A stretch of DNA of 64,000 nucleotides from Nymphalis io (GCF_905147045.1 NC_065910.1:4402001-4466000), one strand, 5' to 3'. Shown: positions 22,336 to 34,961, counted from the first letter of the stretch. Program-made: numbers and translations. Notes: generated by a model from the sequence alone, not told the origin.

Positions 22336-22541
22336 TGTCTCGTTGGTCTAGTGGCTTGATTTAAGGCCGTAGACCCGGAGGTCCTGGGTTCAATTCCCAG
22401 GTCAGGTCAATAAAAAGTTGAAAGGGAATAGAGAGTGCTGTGTTTGTGCACACACTTGTGCACTATAATATCTCCTGCGTAGTTGGCTAACCTCTCTTGA
22501 GATTGGCCTCCGTAGCCGAAATCGGTCTGGAGTATATCATG
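22336..22541 (+). mobile_element. tRNA-derived SINE, family 2
   Basis: Head TCGTTGGTCTAGTGGCTTG (A-box-like) and B box GGTTCAATTCC (22387-22397). Then AATAGAGAGTGCTGTGTTTG and CACACTTGTGCACTATAATA, ending GGCCTCCGTAGCCGAAATCG, GTCTGGAG. Shorter than the copies at 49448 and 56145, which have an extra middle part, so this copy carries an internal deletion. Confidence 0.88.
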
Positions 22542-23429
22542 TTACGAACCATGGTGGTAAGTAGTAGCAAATAACGCGGGTAAAAGAATGAACTAGCTAA
22601 AAATATATAACCATCAATTTAAGTAAAGTCAGGTAGCAAATGTTTATCAGACTTCCTTCTCTCAATGAAAAGGGTAACTTAATAATAACTAAAAGTCAAT
22701 CATACGAAAAATAAAATATAAAAAGGAAACAAGACCGAATCGAATCTCTCATCTCGCATCGCCAGTAACGCGAACGTAACGGCCGCAAAACCATTTTAAT
22801 CCGAAAATCCCAAACGGCACGTTTCGAACCTATACATGGAATATAGAATTTTTTATTGCTTCCCTATAACGTACCAAACTTTGAAGGTTTTTGATATACA
22901 ATGACATAATATTATTTATATTTTTATAAAGTGTTTTTTTAGTAAACTTAAGGTATATATTCAAAGTTTGTCGAACGATTTATATATCCTTTTTACGCAT
23001 GTTAAATTAGCCTATAAGTGAGGTATGCAATTTTTATATTTAATTTATTTAAGATCGTAGTCTAGAATAAGAAACAAAATTGTTTACAGCTTTGGCTTCC
23101 CATTTAATATAAATAAAATAAAATAAAAATATCCATTAAAATATAATTACATATATTAAAATATCACCTATTTTATAACTTTAGGCACAAATTTAGATAT
23201 TTTGTTTTTAAGATTCCTGATGAATATTATTCCCGTAAGTATAATCTCATTATGTATAAAATGGCATGACATTTCACATTAGGTAAAAAAAAACTTTTAT
23301 TTTCTTTGGCAGTATGATTGTGTTGGGTAGCTATTAGAATATAAATAGTAATAGAGAAAAAATACTTTTAATATATTCGCATTCAGAATTATATTAAAGT
23401 TATGTTTTAACAGCAATACTTAAAATTCT
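22542..23429. other. AT-rich non-coding stretch
   Basis: Nothing recognised. Confidence 0.55.
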
Positions 23430-23595
23430 TGTGTTCCAGTTTGAAGGGTGGGTGAACCAGTGTAACTACAAATACAAGGGACATATATACCTTCTAGTTC
23501 CCAAAATTGTTTGCGCATTTGCGATGTAAGGGATGGTTAATATTTTTTATAATGCCAATGTATATGTGTAGTGGTGACCAGAAGAATACATGTGA
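23430..23595 (+). repeat. diverged fragment of the short poly(A) element
   Basis: GTGTTCCAGTTTGAAGGGTG, AAGGGACATATATACC, CTTCTAGTTCCC and TGCCAATGTATATGTGTAG align with the middle and 3' third of the family. The 5' part and poly(A) are missing. Confidence 0.7.
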
Positions 23596-23715
23596 TATTA
23601 TATTGCACACGGAAAGTTTTATAAGAATTTTGTTAGCAGTCCGTCAACAAGTTGCACGTGTAAAAAATTTAAACACCGCGCTGTTTTGGTTTTACGGATA
23701 TTTTCAACATTTATC

Positions 23716-24005
23716 ATGGTAGGGCTTTGTGAAAGCTCGTCTGGGTAGGTACCACCCACTCATCAGATATTCTACCGCAAAACAGCAATACTTGATATTG
23801 TTGTGTTCCGGTTTGAAGGGTGAGTGAGCCAGTGTAATAACAGGCACAAGGGACATAAAATCTTAGTTCCCAAGGTTGGTGGCGCATTGGATATGTAAGC
23901 GATGGTTGGCATTTCTTACAATGCCAATGTCTAAGAGCGTTGGTGACCACTTACCATCAGGTGGCCCATATGCTCGTCCGCCTTCCTATTCTATAAAAAA
24001 AAAAA
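23716..24005 (+). mobile_element. short poly(A) element, near full length
   Basis: TGGTAGGGCTTTGTGAAAGC at the 5' end through CTTACCATCAGGTGGCCC and CTATTCTATAAAAAAAAAAA at the 3' end; among the best-kept copies. Confidence 0.9.
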
Positions 24006-25051
24006 TATAAGTCAGTTTCAAGAAAAACATGCAAAATAATGTGACAAGTATATTTACGGCATTCGTTATGTACGAAAGCCGAATTCATGAAAAATAATTA
24101 ACGTGACATCACATGACTTTTTTACGTAAAAAATTCTTAGCAGTTGTGAAATTAGCCAAACTTGATCATCAAACTGCTAACGAAATGATTACAGGATCTC
24201 TTATAAAACTGTATGTACTGACATACAAGGAATAGTATATACATATAGTTTAAGCATATTATATAATACCTTATGTCCTTGTAAAGATGTAAACATCCCA
24301 CGTCGCTTAATCCCACCGATTAAATAATTCAAAACGAAGGTTGCGCATACATAAGATAGTACTCAAGCGTTTATGAGCCATCTGCTTAATTTATAACCTC
24401 AGTCTTTGCATAGGTTAAGTTTTATAGTTTGTGGAAACTGTCGTGGAAAATTTTTGTTCAGCTTATTTTTATTTTATCTCATATTTTAAACAATAACGGA
24501 TCGTAGTACATAATATAATTTTATATTGTGCTCACATATTATTTCATTGTCATTACGTCTTGTCTCATTTTTGATCTTTTATTAGTTTTACACAATAAAA
24601 GTTAGGTTTACCAATTTTAATTTACAAATTCAGACGAAACACTATATTTGCAGACTTTAACAGTTCACTACAGAATACGATAAAATAGTAACAAAACAGC
24701 GAATTTGTGGTACCTTAGAGACCTGCTAGTCTTAACCAAGCAACCATTCTTTCAATATACGAGTACATTGCACATCTGTATTTATATAAAGTTAATGAAA
24801 GGTAAAGGTAAGGTAAGGTGCCTCTAGAGTTTAGTTTAAAGGTTGATACCTCCGAGGCTTTGATTTCAAATCCCGTTCGTACTAAAAAAAAGTTTTTGGG
24901 GCTTTTTCTTAAGCAATTCTTAGTAACAGAGCGGAGTTAGAAAGTTGGAAGTGTTACCAACACGTAACTTGGGAGCACGAACCATTGGTTCCGAGTTAAA
25001 ATTGTTTTGTAGAAAAGCAAACGAGGTCCGTTTTTCGGACGTAAAAATAAA
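24006..25051. other. AT-rich non-coding stretch
   Basis: Nothing recognised. Confidence 0.55.
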
Positions 25052-25186
25052 GTGGTAGCCTGTATTGGCCCACTGCTGCTCTAAAGTCTGCTTTCCTTTT
25101 AAATAAAATGAGCTTATACCACCCCACTACAGCAAATTGGTGGATACACACGTGACAGCTCATGTTATGCTGGCACATGCACGTTT
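25052..25186 (-). repeat. degenerate SINE, family 1 (tail part)
   Basis: Plus strand GTAGCCTGTATTGGCCCACT, GAGCTTATACCACCCCACTA and GGTGGATACACACGTGACAG are the reverse complement of the family's 3' half, with many changes. Confidence 0.6.
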
Positions 25187-26650
25187 TAGTGGTATAATAA
25201 TCCCATATTATTACTCGTATTTATGAGTATGTAAAAGAGCCGAATCTATCATAGAGATAATATGACATTTTTAACTAATGATTTTATCATGTCGTATTTT
25301 ATTTTGTTTTCAATTAGCCCACACTAATATAATATCTTATTGTAATTATAACCGAACGCGCTTCTTTTATGATAGCAACAATATTGTAACAAAATGTAAG
25401 TATAAAAATGAAGCGACATTTGATAGCAAAAAATAAGGACTTCAGCCCTGGAAGGGTCATTACTAAGGGCTTCCGAGCGTAAAATGAAGCAATAAAGGGA
25501 GTAGAATGAAGAATATCCAAGATTACATGTTTACTTTTAAAAGGTTGTTCTAATTTTGTTCTATAATTATATTTTTACGGTTAATAAAATGAAAGAATTT
25601 TTACCGACGCTAGTAAATCTCGTACTGTTTGTGCTTCAGATATATAAATTTGAAATGCGTTAAAGCCATAAAATCTGAACCTTTTAAAATATATACCATT
25701 ATACTATAAAGTAAGAGATTCTTTGCACGTTATTGAGTTAATAGATAATAAAAATATTGTGTTTTGATTTTGATAAGACAAATTTTTTTCTTAAAAGTCC
25801 TACCTGTTTTTGTATCAGTGATCAATGTCAGATTGTGTATTCTGTGTAAATACTTAACGTTTAGTCACCAAACTTTATTAAATGCTAATGAGCATCCTTT
25901 CAGATAAAAAAAAAATGAACAAAATTTGCAAAATTTTTAAATAGTAATATTGGTGATGGTTAATAAATAAATAATTATATATTGTTCTTATGTGTATTTC
26001 AATTAAGTCTACGAAACAAAATTGTATATATAAATGAAATTATTTAGTATTTTAAACTTTGACCATGAAATCTTTCTGTTTTATTTGCTTACTTAGAGCT
26101 GAGTATCTTTATTTTAAACCACTAAATTAATCGATTATGATTCATCAAATGAAGATGCAATCCATTGTTAACATTTATTCCCCAATGCGACCCATAAAAT
26201 ATATTCTTATGGAAGTTATTATCTCCTTAAAAGAATAAAAAAAATCACCACTCAAAATCGATAAAGCTATATCTATCTCTTTCTAGTGTATAATTTTAAT
26301 GTAATATGAAAAGGATAACGTCATTTCTAGTAACTTGTTTCGTTCATTTGATGTCGTATACGATCCACAATATAGATAACGAATATTCAGCGGCATCGCC
26401 AACGTTGGAAGCCGTTAAAATCTTTCCTCGTCAATTTTACGGCTTTTACTCAATCCGTATTTTGAAAAGATAGCACTTCAATATAGGAATGACGTTAAGT
26501 TTATTACGCCCAAGCCACTGTATACTACAGTTATGATCGTAAAATATTTTCTAACGTTTTAATATTTGCATTTATTGAAACGAGCATCGCTATTTGAAAT
26601 CGTTGTATGCGTTTTGTGCAAATATATTCAATACTAGTTTGTGCTCCGAG
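25187..26650. other. AT-rich non-coding stretch
   Basis: Nothing recognised. Confidence 0.55.
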
Positions 26651-26755
26651 ATCCACCAACCCGAACTGGAGCAGCGTAAGCTCCAAACCTTCTCATCAAA
26701 AAGGGAGAGGAGGTCTTTAGCCCAGCAGTGGGACATTCACAGGCTGTTACGGTAG
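26651..26755 (+). mobile_element. 5'-truncated SINE, family 1
   Basis: Only the last ~105 bp of the family: CCACCAACCCGAACTGGAGC to CCCAGCAGTGGGACATTCAC. It lacks the GGTGGAATA segment after GCAGCG. Confidence 0.82.
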
Positions 26756-26756
26756 T

Positions 26757-27190
26757 TTGTGCTCGCGACTTCGTTCACGTGACTATCGACTTTATTTGCT
26801 TGAAAACGCATTTTCATGTTTTTTTACTCTTTTTTCATCTCCCACACTCGGTTTTTGATACATTTATTCAAGTCACGTTTATAGTCAGTATACAGAGAGA
26901 CGCTTTTTACTGCTTTATTATATGTATAGAAGACGAATTAAATCTTTAAACGACTTTTTCACTGGCATCCGTTTTTAATGAAACAAAGCCTAAATGTTGC
27001 TCCAACTTGAGCTTAATCTACCTGTTAAAACCACAAGATATTCCTTTCAGTGGTGTTGGAGATTAGCATGTATATACAGACAAACAGACACCAATCTTAA
27101 AAATTGCATTTTCATGTTTCTCATGGTCATCTTTTTCATCGCCCATACTCATTTTTTAATAAAAACATATAGATATACAGTTTCTGCTGC
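26757..27190 (+). repeat. dispersed repeat, family 4 (CTCGCGACTTCGT type)
   Basis: Shares ordered blocks with 62285-62690: GCTCGCGACTTC, TATAGAAGACGAA, ACAAAGCCTAAATGTT, CTTAATCTACCTGTTAAA, ACAGACAAACAGACA and GCATTTTC, CCCATACTC. Inside it the block GCATTTTCATGTTT to CCCA(C/T)ACTC appears twice about 300 bp apart. No coding potential. It looks like a 3' end or a non-autonomous element of a family common in Lepidoptera; class not determined. Confidence 0.65.
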
Positions 27191-27719
27191 CGTATTTTAT
27201 ATTTAGATTTATAAAATACAAAATTAAAAGGGTATCTAAGGTAGTTAAATAAATTGAATGTAAATAAAAGCTTAGTACCTCAGTTTTCATGCTTATTGTG
27301 ACTGCGACGGAATTTCGACCTCCTCAGCTGATCATAGGCTAAATGATTCATAACTATGATGGATAGCATGATGTTTAGAAGAACTAAACAAGGGTATCAA
27401 AATACGTACTAAAAAGTCAACCAAATGTTCGCGGAACCGTCCGTTCAGTGACCGTCGTGTGTTGCGAGAACAGTTTGTTAGATGGGATTGAATAAAATGT
27501 TAAAAATGATGGATTGTAAGTCTTAACACCGAAAGCCGACCAGTCTAAGATTTTTGGACTATCTGTAGTTATGTCACAGATAATTAATTAGAAGCCAATG
27601 AATATAGGTACATTCCATAGCTGCGTATTAAGCAATATAGAATTAATTATTAGGATACTGTTAACTAATAACAATATATAACCAATAATGGAATTGTTTG
27701 TTTATGTACAAATATAATA

Positions 27720-27750
27720 AACATATATATGTATATATATATATATATAT
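27720..27750. repeat. (TA)n microsatellite
   Basis: Imperfect TA tract with one TG interruption. Confidence 0.85.
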
Positions 27751-28154
27751 GTTTTTGATTAAAAAAACACATTTTCGTTTCAACTAACAAATGTAATATT
27801 TTCTTGGTTCTCGGAAATAAAATTTTCGTTCAAAATTATTTCAGTGAAAATTCGTTCTTGCAGTTGAACATAATTACGATTTATACGTAAGTTATAATTA
27901 AACCATTTTAAAATGTATCAGGATATTGCCTTTTTTTCCAAGAAAATTCAAATAATTATAATGTATTGGTTTATAAAACTGTTTTTATAATTATAAGCTA
28001 AGCAAACGATTAATAGACATCGTAGTAATTATGAGGAAATAAGTCTTGATAGTTTGTTTGGGTTTTCTATCTATATGAATCTTTCGTTATAGTTTAGAAT
28101 ATAAATAAGCTACGTTGTAAAAATTTTATGTTATTTTCAGTTGTTATAATTTAA

Positions 28155-28240
28155 TAGGTGGTACGTTAATACTTCTTACTTCACCAAAGTCTATGGGCAG
28201 TTCATCAGGTTTGCCCATCCGCCAAACTATGACGTAAAAA
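28155..28240 (+). repeat. possible LINE or short-element 3' tail
   Basis: AGTCTATGGGCAGTTCATCA, GGTTTGCCCATCCGCC and an A run about 10 bp later repeat the layout of the 3' ends at 9800 and 15946. Short, so weak. Confidence 0.4.
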
Positions 28241-30556
28241 AAATGTAGTTTTTGAGATGTTGTATTAAAAATTGACAGTTCTTGAGATTTTCAAGCGAAC
28301 TTTGTCCACAGTATGATAGATAAGCGACAACTATAAAAAATATTTTTAAATCTACAAAATACTATCAGATATCATCGACCACATATATGGGTCTATCTTT
28401 TTTGTTTAAAGAAACGGGAAAATTAATCTTTATTGAATTAAGTAACATGTAATGGAAGCTTTTTCTTTTAAACATAATTGCCGTCTTACATAGAAATAAC
28501 AAAATACTTGAATTTACTCATAAACAAAAGTTGGCTTCGATTTACTAATGAAGATGTACAATAGTTAGTTGTACAGGCGAAAGAATCGCTTGCTTCAATT
28601 CTTATAGCATTGTAAAATATATTTATTTATCATTGTTTTGAAACGATATTAAGTTAAAACTCAAATGTTGTCTGTACAAAGTAAGGTCGGGTAACTATTA
28701 TGAATACAAAAATATTCATATTATAGTAAGACCGTTATCATCTGAGTCGTCCCGTCATAAGCGTAATAAGTAGCAATAGGAATGTGCGAACGACTTGCGT
28801 AATGTCGAGACTTGCTACCTGCTTACGTAATAAATCTTCGGGTAAGCAACAGTGACATAGAAGACTCAATAATATAATAAACTAGCTTGGGCAGATTGAA
28901 GAGCTTTAATGTCAACAATAAAAAAAATAAGAATAGAGAAAAAATATTTGAGAAATATATATTTATCCTCAAATTTGTTTGTTTGCCTCAAATTTTTGAA
29001 TTTGTCGAATTTCCGCCACTAATACGATACTATTTTCATTTGTTCGCCTTTCTAATATCGTATCGACAATCGTGATAACTCTATTTTATAATAACATCTT
29101 ATGTAACTTACAAAAATCTGGAAATTAGGAAAAAACATACAAACAAAAAATATCCTCTTGATATTAGTATGATTACGGATAATGGCGAACCTTTGCCTGT
29201 GAAGCAATGTTCACTAATTTGTAATATAACAAGAAATGTCAATTTGTCAAAGCATCGAACCGTATATTATTGCGAGTGACTAAGCCGACGGGTAGGAAAG
29301 TATGATCAACGAATTAATTACTATTTATATTTTTGGATAAACTTGTTTATTTTAATATGAAATTGTAATAAAACTTGTTAATATTCATTTTATATATATA
29401 TTGAGTAGAATTTTCATATTTTTGTCTGATGTATGATTTTATTTCAATAAAATTAAGTATTCTTATTTGATAAATTTTAATCGTATATGAAAACTTCATT
29501 TCTGAAGGTAAGCCGTTAGCGTTTTGAAAGTTATCTATTGCCAGGTGAAACAGACGGAAACGGAGGATAGTTGTTATTCAGAGGAAGAAATGGAGGCGAT
29601 AAAATTATAAATACAAAGTGATTTTGTATATTTTTTTTGTGTCTTACTCTTTTATGTTTTAACAACTGCTCAACCGATGGTCATGAAACTTTACATACAT
29701 GTTATCAGGAATACTTAGCTTAAAAAACAAGCTCTAATGAATAGAACATTAAAAAATATATATTTAATATTGCATATATTATCGCGTGAAGTAACTATGT
29801 CAAAGTACATTTTCAGCAAGTTTCCTTTTTTTTATGTTTTGAAAAGATTTTCAGTTTCACGAAAACAATTTTATATTTTTGTTTCTGGATTGGTGCCAAG
29901 TAAGTGAGGTTTGTAAAAGGCCTGAAAGTTACGTAAATACTTTATATGTATTTGTTCCCAGAGTGGAGAATCCATATTGCTTGGGTCTTAGACCAGCCAT
30001 GTTGAAGTGAAAGACATGGTAGTCAACATAGAAGAATTAAATAGTACACTCAATCATCCTTATATTTTTGATAAGTACGAAGCTGGTGAGTTACATGGTC
30101 GAAAGTAAAGCAAGTCATATTATGAAATAGATACTTAAAATACAATCAAAATAATAACGATATAAAAGTATGGTGCTAAATTATTCTCAGAATAATTTGT
30201 AGGTACAAATACAATTTCATTTTATAAATTTACGTTTAATTATTCCTTAACATATATATCATACGATTAATATAATAAATGTGGAGTAACATTCGAAATC
30301 CTATTTTACGATTAGTCAAAATATAAAACGAGTGATATGATATTTGAAAACTCACGATATTTTTAACCGTACGAAATATTTACAACGATTGTAAATTTAA
30401 AAGCACTTAGTTTGCAAATTGTAAGATTTTAACTGCAACGAAACAACCCAGATGTAGAAATATTTATTAATAATTGGTTTATATATATCACGGTAAAATA
30501 TAAATTATTCATTATTATCATTATAACTATAATTTGTATATTAAAAAAATATAGTA

Positions 30557-31816
30557 TTAGGTCCTTACATATTAAATTAGCGTTTTGTCGTACTGACCAC
30601 TTTGATCTGAAACATCTCCTCTTTGGTTAAGAATTCCAAATTCAAATTTATAAATTAATTTAGCTGGTACATTTGAGTTTTGAAAAGAGTCATTCATTTG
30701 TTTTTTCCTCATTATTTTTTTCTTTAGCGTCGATTATTACCGCACAATGGAAAACATGAAATATCGTATAATATATATATTTACGAGTACGAGTTCTACC
30801 GTGGCACCAGTGCTGCAGAAACAGCTCGAAGGATTAATGGTGTTTACGGCACTGGTGTCGCAAAAGAAAGCACGGTACGTTTTTTGGTTCAACGTATTTG
30901 TTCTGGAAATTTCGTCCTTCACAACCAACCCCGTGGACAGCCGCAGACCAAAGTGGAAAATGAAGAATTAAAGGCTATTATGGAAGCGGATCCATCACAA
31001 AGCGCTTCATAGATAGCTGCAGGCTTCGAGGTAAGTGATAAACCTGTATTAATCCACTTGAAGCAAATCTGGAAAGTAAAAAAACTTGAACGGGGGGTAC
31101 CTCATGAATTGAGTGAATCGAACTTGCAAACACGCGTCGACTGCTGTGTTACTTAGTTCAACCGACACAATAATGAAGGGATTTTAAATCGAATTATTAC
31201 TTGTGGTAAAAAGTGGATACTGTACGATAATCGGAAGCGCTCGTCGCAATGGCTGAACCCTGAAGACCAAGCCAAATCCTGCCCGAAATGAAAATTGACT
31301 CAGAAAAAGTTACTTGTGAGTGTTTGGTGAACTAGCACCGGCGTCGTTCACTACAGCTTTCTAAAATCTGGCCAAACGATTACGGCAGATATCTATTGTC
31401 AAAAACTGCAAACCATGAAGGAGGAACTAGCGCTCTAGGCCACTGCTGCTTCACGACAACGCAAGACCACACACTGCACACCAAACAACCACTAAGTTTA
31501 ATGAGCTACAATTGGAATGTCTGCGACATCCACCGTACTCCCCGGACCTTGCTCCAACAAATTACTATTTTTTCCGGAATTTGGACAACTTCTTACAAGG
31601 AAATAAATTCAACTCCGATGCGGCAGTCCAAACCGCCTTCAAAGAGTTTATTGATTTTCGCCCCCATGCTTTTTTTAGTAAAGGGATCAATAAACTACCT
31701 ATGAGATGACAAAAGTACATATATAACAACGGTGCATACTTTGATCAATTAAATATATTTTACAAAAAAAATTGATTTATATTCCATCCAAAACGCCAAT
31801 TTCATATGTTACCTTA
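30557..31816 (+). mobile_element. mariner DNA transposon, full length, inactive
   Basis: About 1.26 kb, the usual mariner length, with diverged terminal inverted repeats: left GGTCCTTACATATTAAATTA, GCGTTTTG (30560-30588) and right CAAAACGCC, AATTTCATATGTTACC (about 31789-31813). TA is present at both outer edges, the mariner target site. Between them lies a decayed transposase gene. Confidence 0.85.
30783..31709 (+). pseudogene. decayed mariner transposase
   Basis: Transposases of this family cut the element at its inverted repeats with a DD34D catalytic triad. Still readable on the plus strand: an N-terminal helix-turn-helix part (GTSAAETARRINGVYGTGVA, then WFQRICSGNF, QPRGQPQT), a linker region (KVENEELKAIMEADPSQS, HLKQIWKVKKLERGVPHEL) and the catalytic core. 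The first Asp is changed to Gly in ITCGKKWILYDN (codon GGT, 31205-31207). The second is kept in HDNARPH (31455-31457). The third is changed to Asn in YSPDLAPTNYYFF (codon AAT, 31560-31562). Several stops and frameshifts occur, for example a TAG just after PSQSAS. The start codon region is unclear. Similar in text to cecropia/irritans-type mariners. Confidence 0.85.
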
Positions 31817-34002
31817 CCTTACTATAACTTATACATTTATTGCGAAACATGCTGAGCGCTAAAAATGAGACTATTTATATGACATATTATGTGGATATTA
31901 TAAGCAATGATATCATTGTTTACAACTAACATTATAGGTAATTTAAATAATCTTTTATAATATTGAAGATTTTTACGCTTCATTAATTTTTTTTTACTAT
32001 TTCGACATGCTTTACATTAGCTTAATAGTATGTTCAGTGTGTAAATAAATCTAGAAAGTTGAGTATAATCTACTTTAAACAAATATATGAGATTTGGATA
32101 TGTAGTTGATTAGATGGTGGAGGTGGATAAAAAAATCCTTCATATTCCGGGAAGCTACTGAGTTTTTTTTGAAAGCTCCTGTAACTTTTTAATTAGTACG
32201 GGCTTAGTAACCAAAACATTAAAATTTACAGTCTTTAAGCTATAGATTTACAAGGTAGTTCATAATGTGATTCTTGTAATATTATTTTATTAATAATAAT
32301 CTTTTTTAAGTTTATTTTTAATTATAAAATAACGAATAATATAGACAAAGATTCAACTTTTAGAGATTTCTTTGTATTAATTAATTATTGTTATTTTAAG
32401 CATTTTATTAATTACAGTGGTCCATTATCGTTTTCTTTTATTAAATATCAGAATTTCATAATTCATTATATGAAAATTGAACAATCTCCATCATATATTC
32501 CATCATTTATTTCACTTAGTTAATAGAATCTTGATATATTTGACGTGAAATATAGATATTTAGCATCGAATGACAGCTATCAGGGGTATAAATGATCGCT
32601 ATTACGGGGCTGGCGCGTTTGAGAAATAACCCTTTGGATGCAGCTGCAAGCATTGAGCTGGTAAATGTAGGTTGGGGCACCAAAGCACGATATAATGGCC
32701 AACTACGTTATTTCATAACAAAAGTAATTAATGTTTTGATATGATTTAAATTTATTTCTTTTAATCAATTGTCTAGTTAAAATAACTGATTGTAGAGTGT
32801 CCAAAAACGTCTACTAGAAAGCAGTGGTTCGGTGCATGATGGAGGTTTATTTTATAACGTAAACATCCACTAAGAAAGGAAAAGGGCCCTCCCATTTAGC
32901 TAACTATGTATGCATGTAGCTTTATATAAATTGTCCACGTACGAAGTTGGGTCTTGCAGTCTTAATTTCGGTGTACAAAATATACATAAAAGACAGTAAA
33001 TCAAATAAAAAACACTACATTTATTATGTAAAATAAGAAATAAAATCCTACAATTATCGTTCGCCAAACGTACTATCCGTGTGTCTCTTTTAAGCTATTA
33101 CGCTCCGCTCGGATGGTGTTTAGAATTGTTGCTAATGTAAAACAACATTTTATTCTTTTGTTTTTATTCTCAAAACGATATGCATTTATTTTTAAAGAAT
33201 GTTGTATTACGACGTAAGTAATTAGCCTGTTTTTTACAAATTCGATTATTATGACAGTAGGTAGTTTTATTATCAATAGTTCCAGCAGAATACAATGAAG
33301 AAACTCCTTTCCTATGTCAGCTATTGCAGCTGAAATGAGTATCAAAAGATTTTTGTGAGCGTTCATTAACTTAGCACTCCTAATATGGTGACTCCAGCAA
33401 CCCATAAAAGAATCCCCAAGAAATTTCAAGATTTCTTGCAGTACAGTTCTGATAATTTATTATACTGTTAAATTAGAAAGGCAAGTGAATGATCAATCAA
33501 ATTAATAAAAACAGTGAAAAAGTTAAAACTTTTAAAATTATAGTTGTAACAATTGAAAACGTTTTGTAGTCCCGTTAAATACGCTTCTGTTGAGAAATAT
33601 CGGGGAATTTTAGGTGAGAACCAACACAATACAAACAGTGCGAACGTGCCTTTTAGTTCTACTAAGGGTGTTTTAAGGAAAAATAACAGAACCGTAGGCT
33701 ACGTGTCAGATAATGACAACGAATTTGAATCTTTATTCTTAAGGTAATAAGGTCCATATAGTTAGCGGTGTAAATGAGAAGCAGTATGTACAATCGTCGA
33801 AAAGGGCACTCAGGCAAGTTTATACCGAATCTGACCCAAATTTTTACTTGTTTGCTGTTTTTAAGTTTATTGCGTAAGGTTATCTTTGTGTATCGTTTTA
33901 AATTACACTATAAATTTTATTTATTGTTTACGAATAAATTAATGTTTCTTAATTTGTGATTTATTTTCAATTAAATTATTAAATCAAAAAAATTATTAAC
34001 AG
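31817..34002. other. AT-rich stretch with an unexplained ORF
   Basis: No recognised gene. Two small open frames (33073-33429 minus, 33553-33747 plus) are noted; neither shows a family motif. Confidence 0.45.
33073..33429 (-). other. 118-codon open frame, unknown
   Basis: The longest open frame outside mobile elements. It has a central Leu/Ile-rich segment (HCILLELLIIKLPTVIIIEF) that could span a membrane, and a basic, Lys/Asn-rich second half. No domain recognised, no Kozak-like context (the ATG is preceded by AGAAATCTTGAA on the minus strand), no splice sites obvious. It may be a chance ORF in AT-rich DNA or an eroded exon. Confidence 0.15.
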
Positions 34003-34297
34003 TAACAGCCTGTTAATGTCTCACTGCTGGGATAAGGCCTCCTCTCCATTTTGAGGAGAAGGTTTGGAGCTTATTCCACCACGCTGCTCCAATGCGGGTT
34101 GGTAGAATACACATGTGGCAGAATTTCAATGAAATTAGACACATGCAGGTTTCCTTACGATATTTTCCTTCACCGTCAAGCACGAGATGAATAATAAACA
34201 CAAATTAAGCACATGAAAATTCAGTGGTGCTTACCCGGATTTGAACCCACGATCATCGGTTAAGATTCACACGTTCCACCACTAGGCCATCTCGGCT
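34003..34297 (-). mobile_element. tRNA-derived SINE, family 1, full length
   Basis: The minus strand begins GCCGAGATGGCCTAGTGG and has a B-box-like GGTTCAAATCC. The low end is TAACAGCCTGTTAATGTCTC. Well kept. Confidence 0.9.
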
Positions 34298-34429
34298 TTA
34301 GAACTAAGATTAATCGTTAGTTATGTGTTTCTACTAGCAATATATTTAAATATAAAGCAGAAATTTATTGATAGCAGAAAATCAAACAAATGAATAGATC
34401 TGTTAATTTAAATTTTCTTTAAAGCATTG

Positions 34430-34605
34430 GCACTGTGGTTATATTTATTACCTTCCAATGATCTGCCAATCACGGGATCTAAGCTATTAGGTCCCTTGTT
34501 CCTATAATTGCACAGGCTCAATCACCGTACGTATTAGAACAGTACAAAGCGTTGTGTACTCTTTGACGGTAGAATTACTAATGAATGATTGATGTCCATC
34601 TAAAT
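34430..34605 (-). repeat. diverged short poly(A) element fragment
   Basis: AAGCTATTAGGTCCCTTGTT, CCTATAATTGCACAGGCTCA and GACGGTAGAATTACTAATGA follow the family order in reverse complement with many changes. Confidence 0.6.
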
Positions 34606-34948
34606 TGGTTTTCGTAAGGGTATTAACACCTGTACATATTTAAAATATTTTATACAATTAGGATCCATTTATAGAAATAAATTTTATTGTGTCAAACACA
34701 AAAAACACGGATTAATTTAAAACACTTACAAGATCTGCAAGCGAATTTACATAATGCGTTTTCATTTTAATATTCATCGCCGCTCCGTGACTTTTTTAAC
34801 TGAATTTGCTAGTGGGAAAAATTCGTTCAATCTGCAAATACTTGTCTTAATCATATACTTTCATATACTTTACTGAAAATAATAAAACTTTATTTAGCCA
34901 CTTTAGTCATATATAACTTGTAAACTCATTATTCAATTCATCAATCAT

Positions 34949-34961
34949 AACAAAATAACTC
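34949..34961 (+). repeat. TSD, left copy, of RTE at 34962-37975
   Basis: CAAAATAACTC (34951-34961, plus two adjoining A) recurs at 37976-37986 right after the element's A tail. Confidence 0.85.

Larger units (their letters stand above)
27191..30556. other. AT-rich non-coding stretch with small repeats
   Basis: No supported gene. It holds a TA microsatellite (27720-27750), a possible LINE tail (28155-28240) and a 22-codon open stretch behind a splice-acceptor-like site (29545-29610), treated separately in Part 2. Confidence 0.5.

Noticed and set aside
22336..22410. Possible tRNA genes at SINE heads (22336, 58718 and others)
   Set aside because: A and B boxes are present but acceptor stems do not pair and each head continues into a repeated SINE body.
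32571..32700. Less AT-rich patch (GGGGCTGGCGCGTTTGAGAA) as a possible exon
   Set aside because: No open frame of useful length on either strand with splice sites, and no family resemblance.
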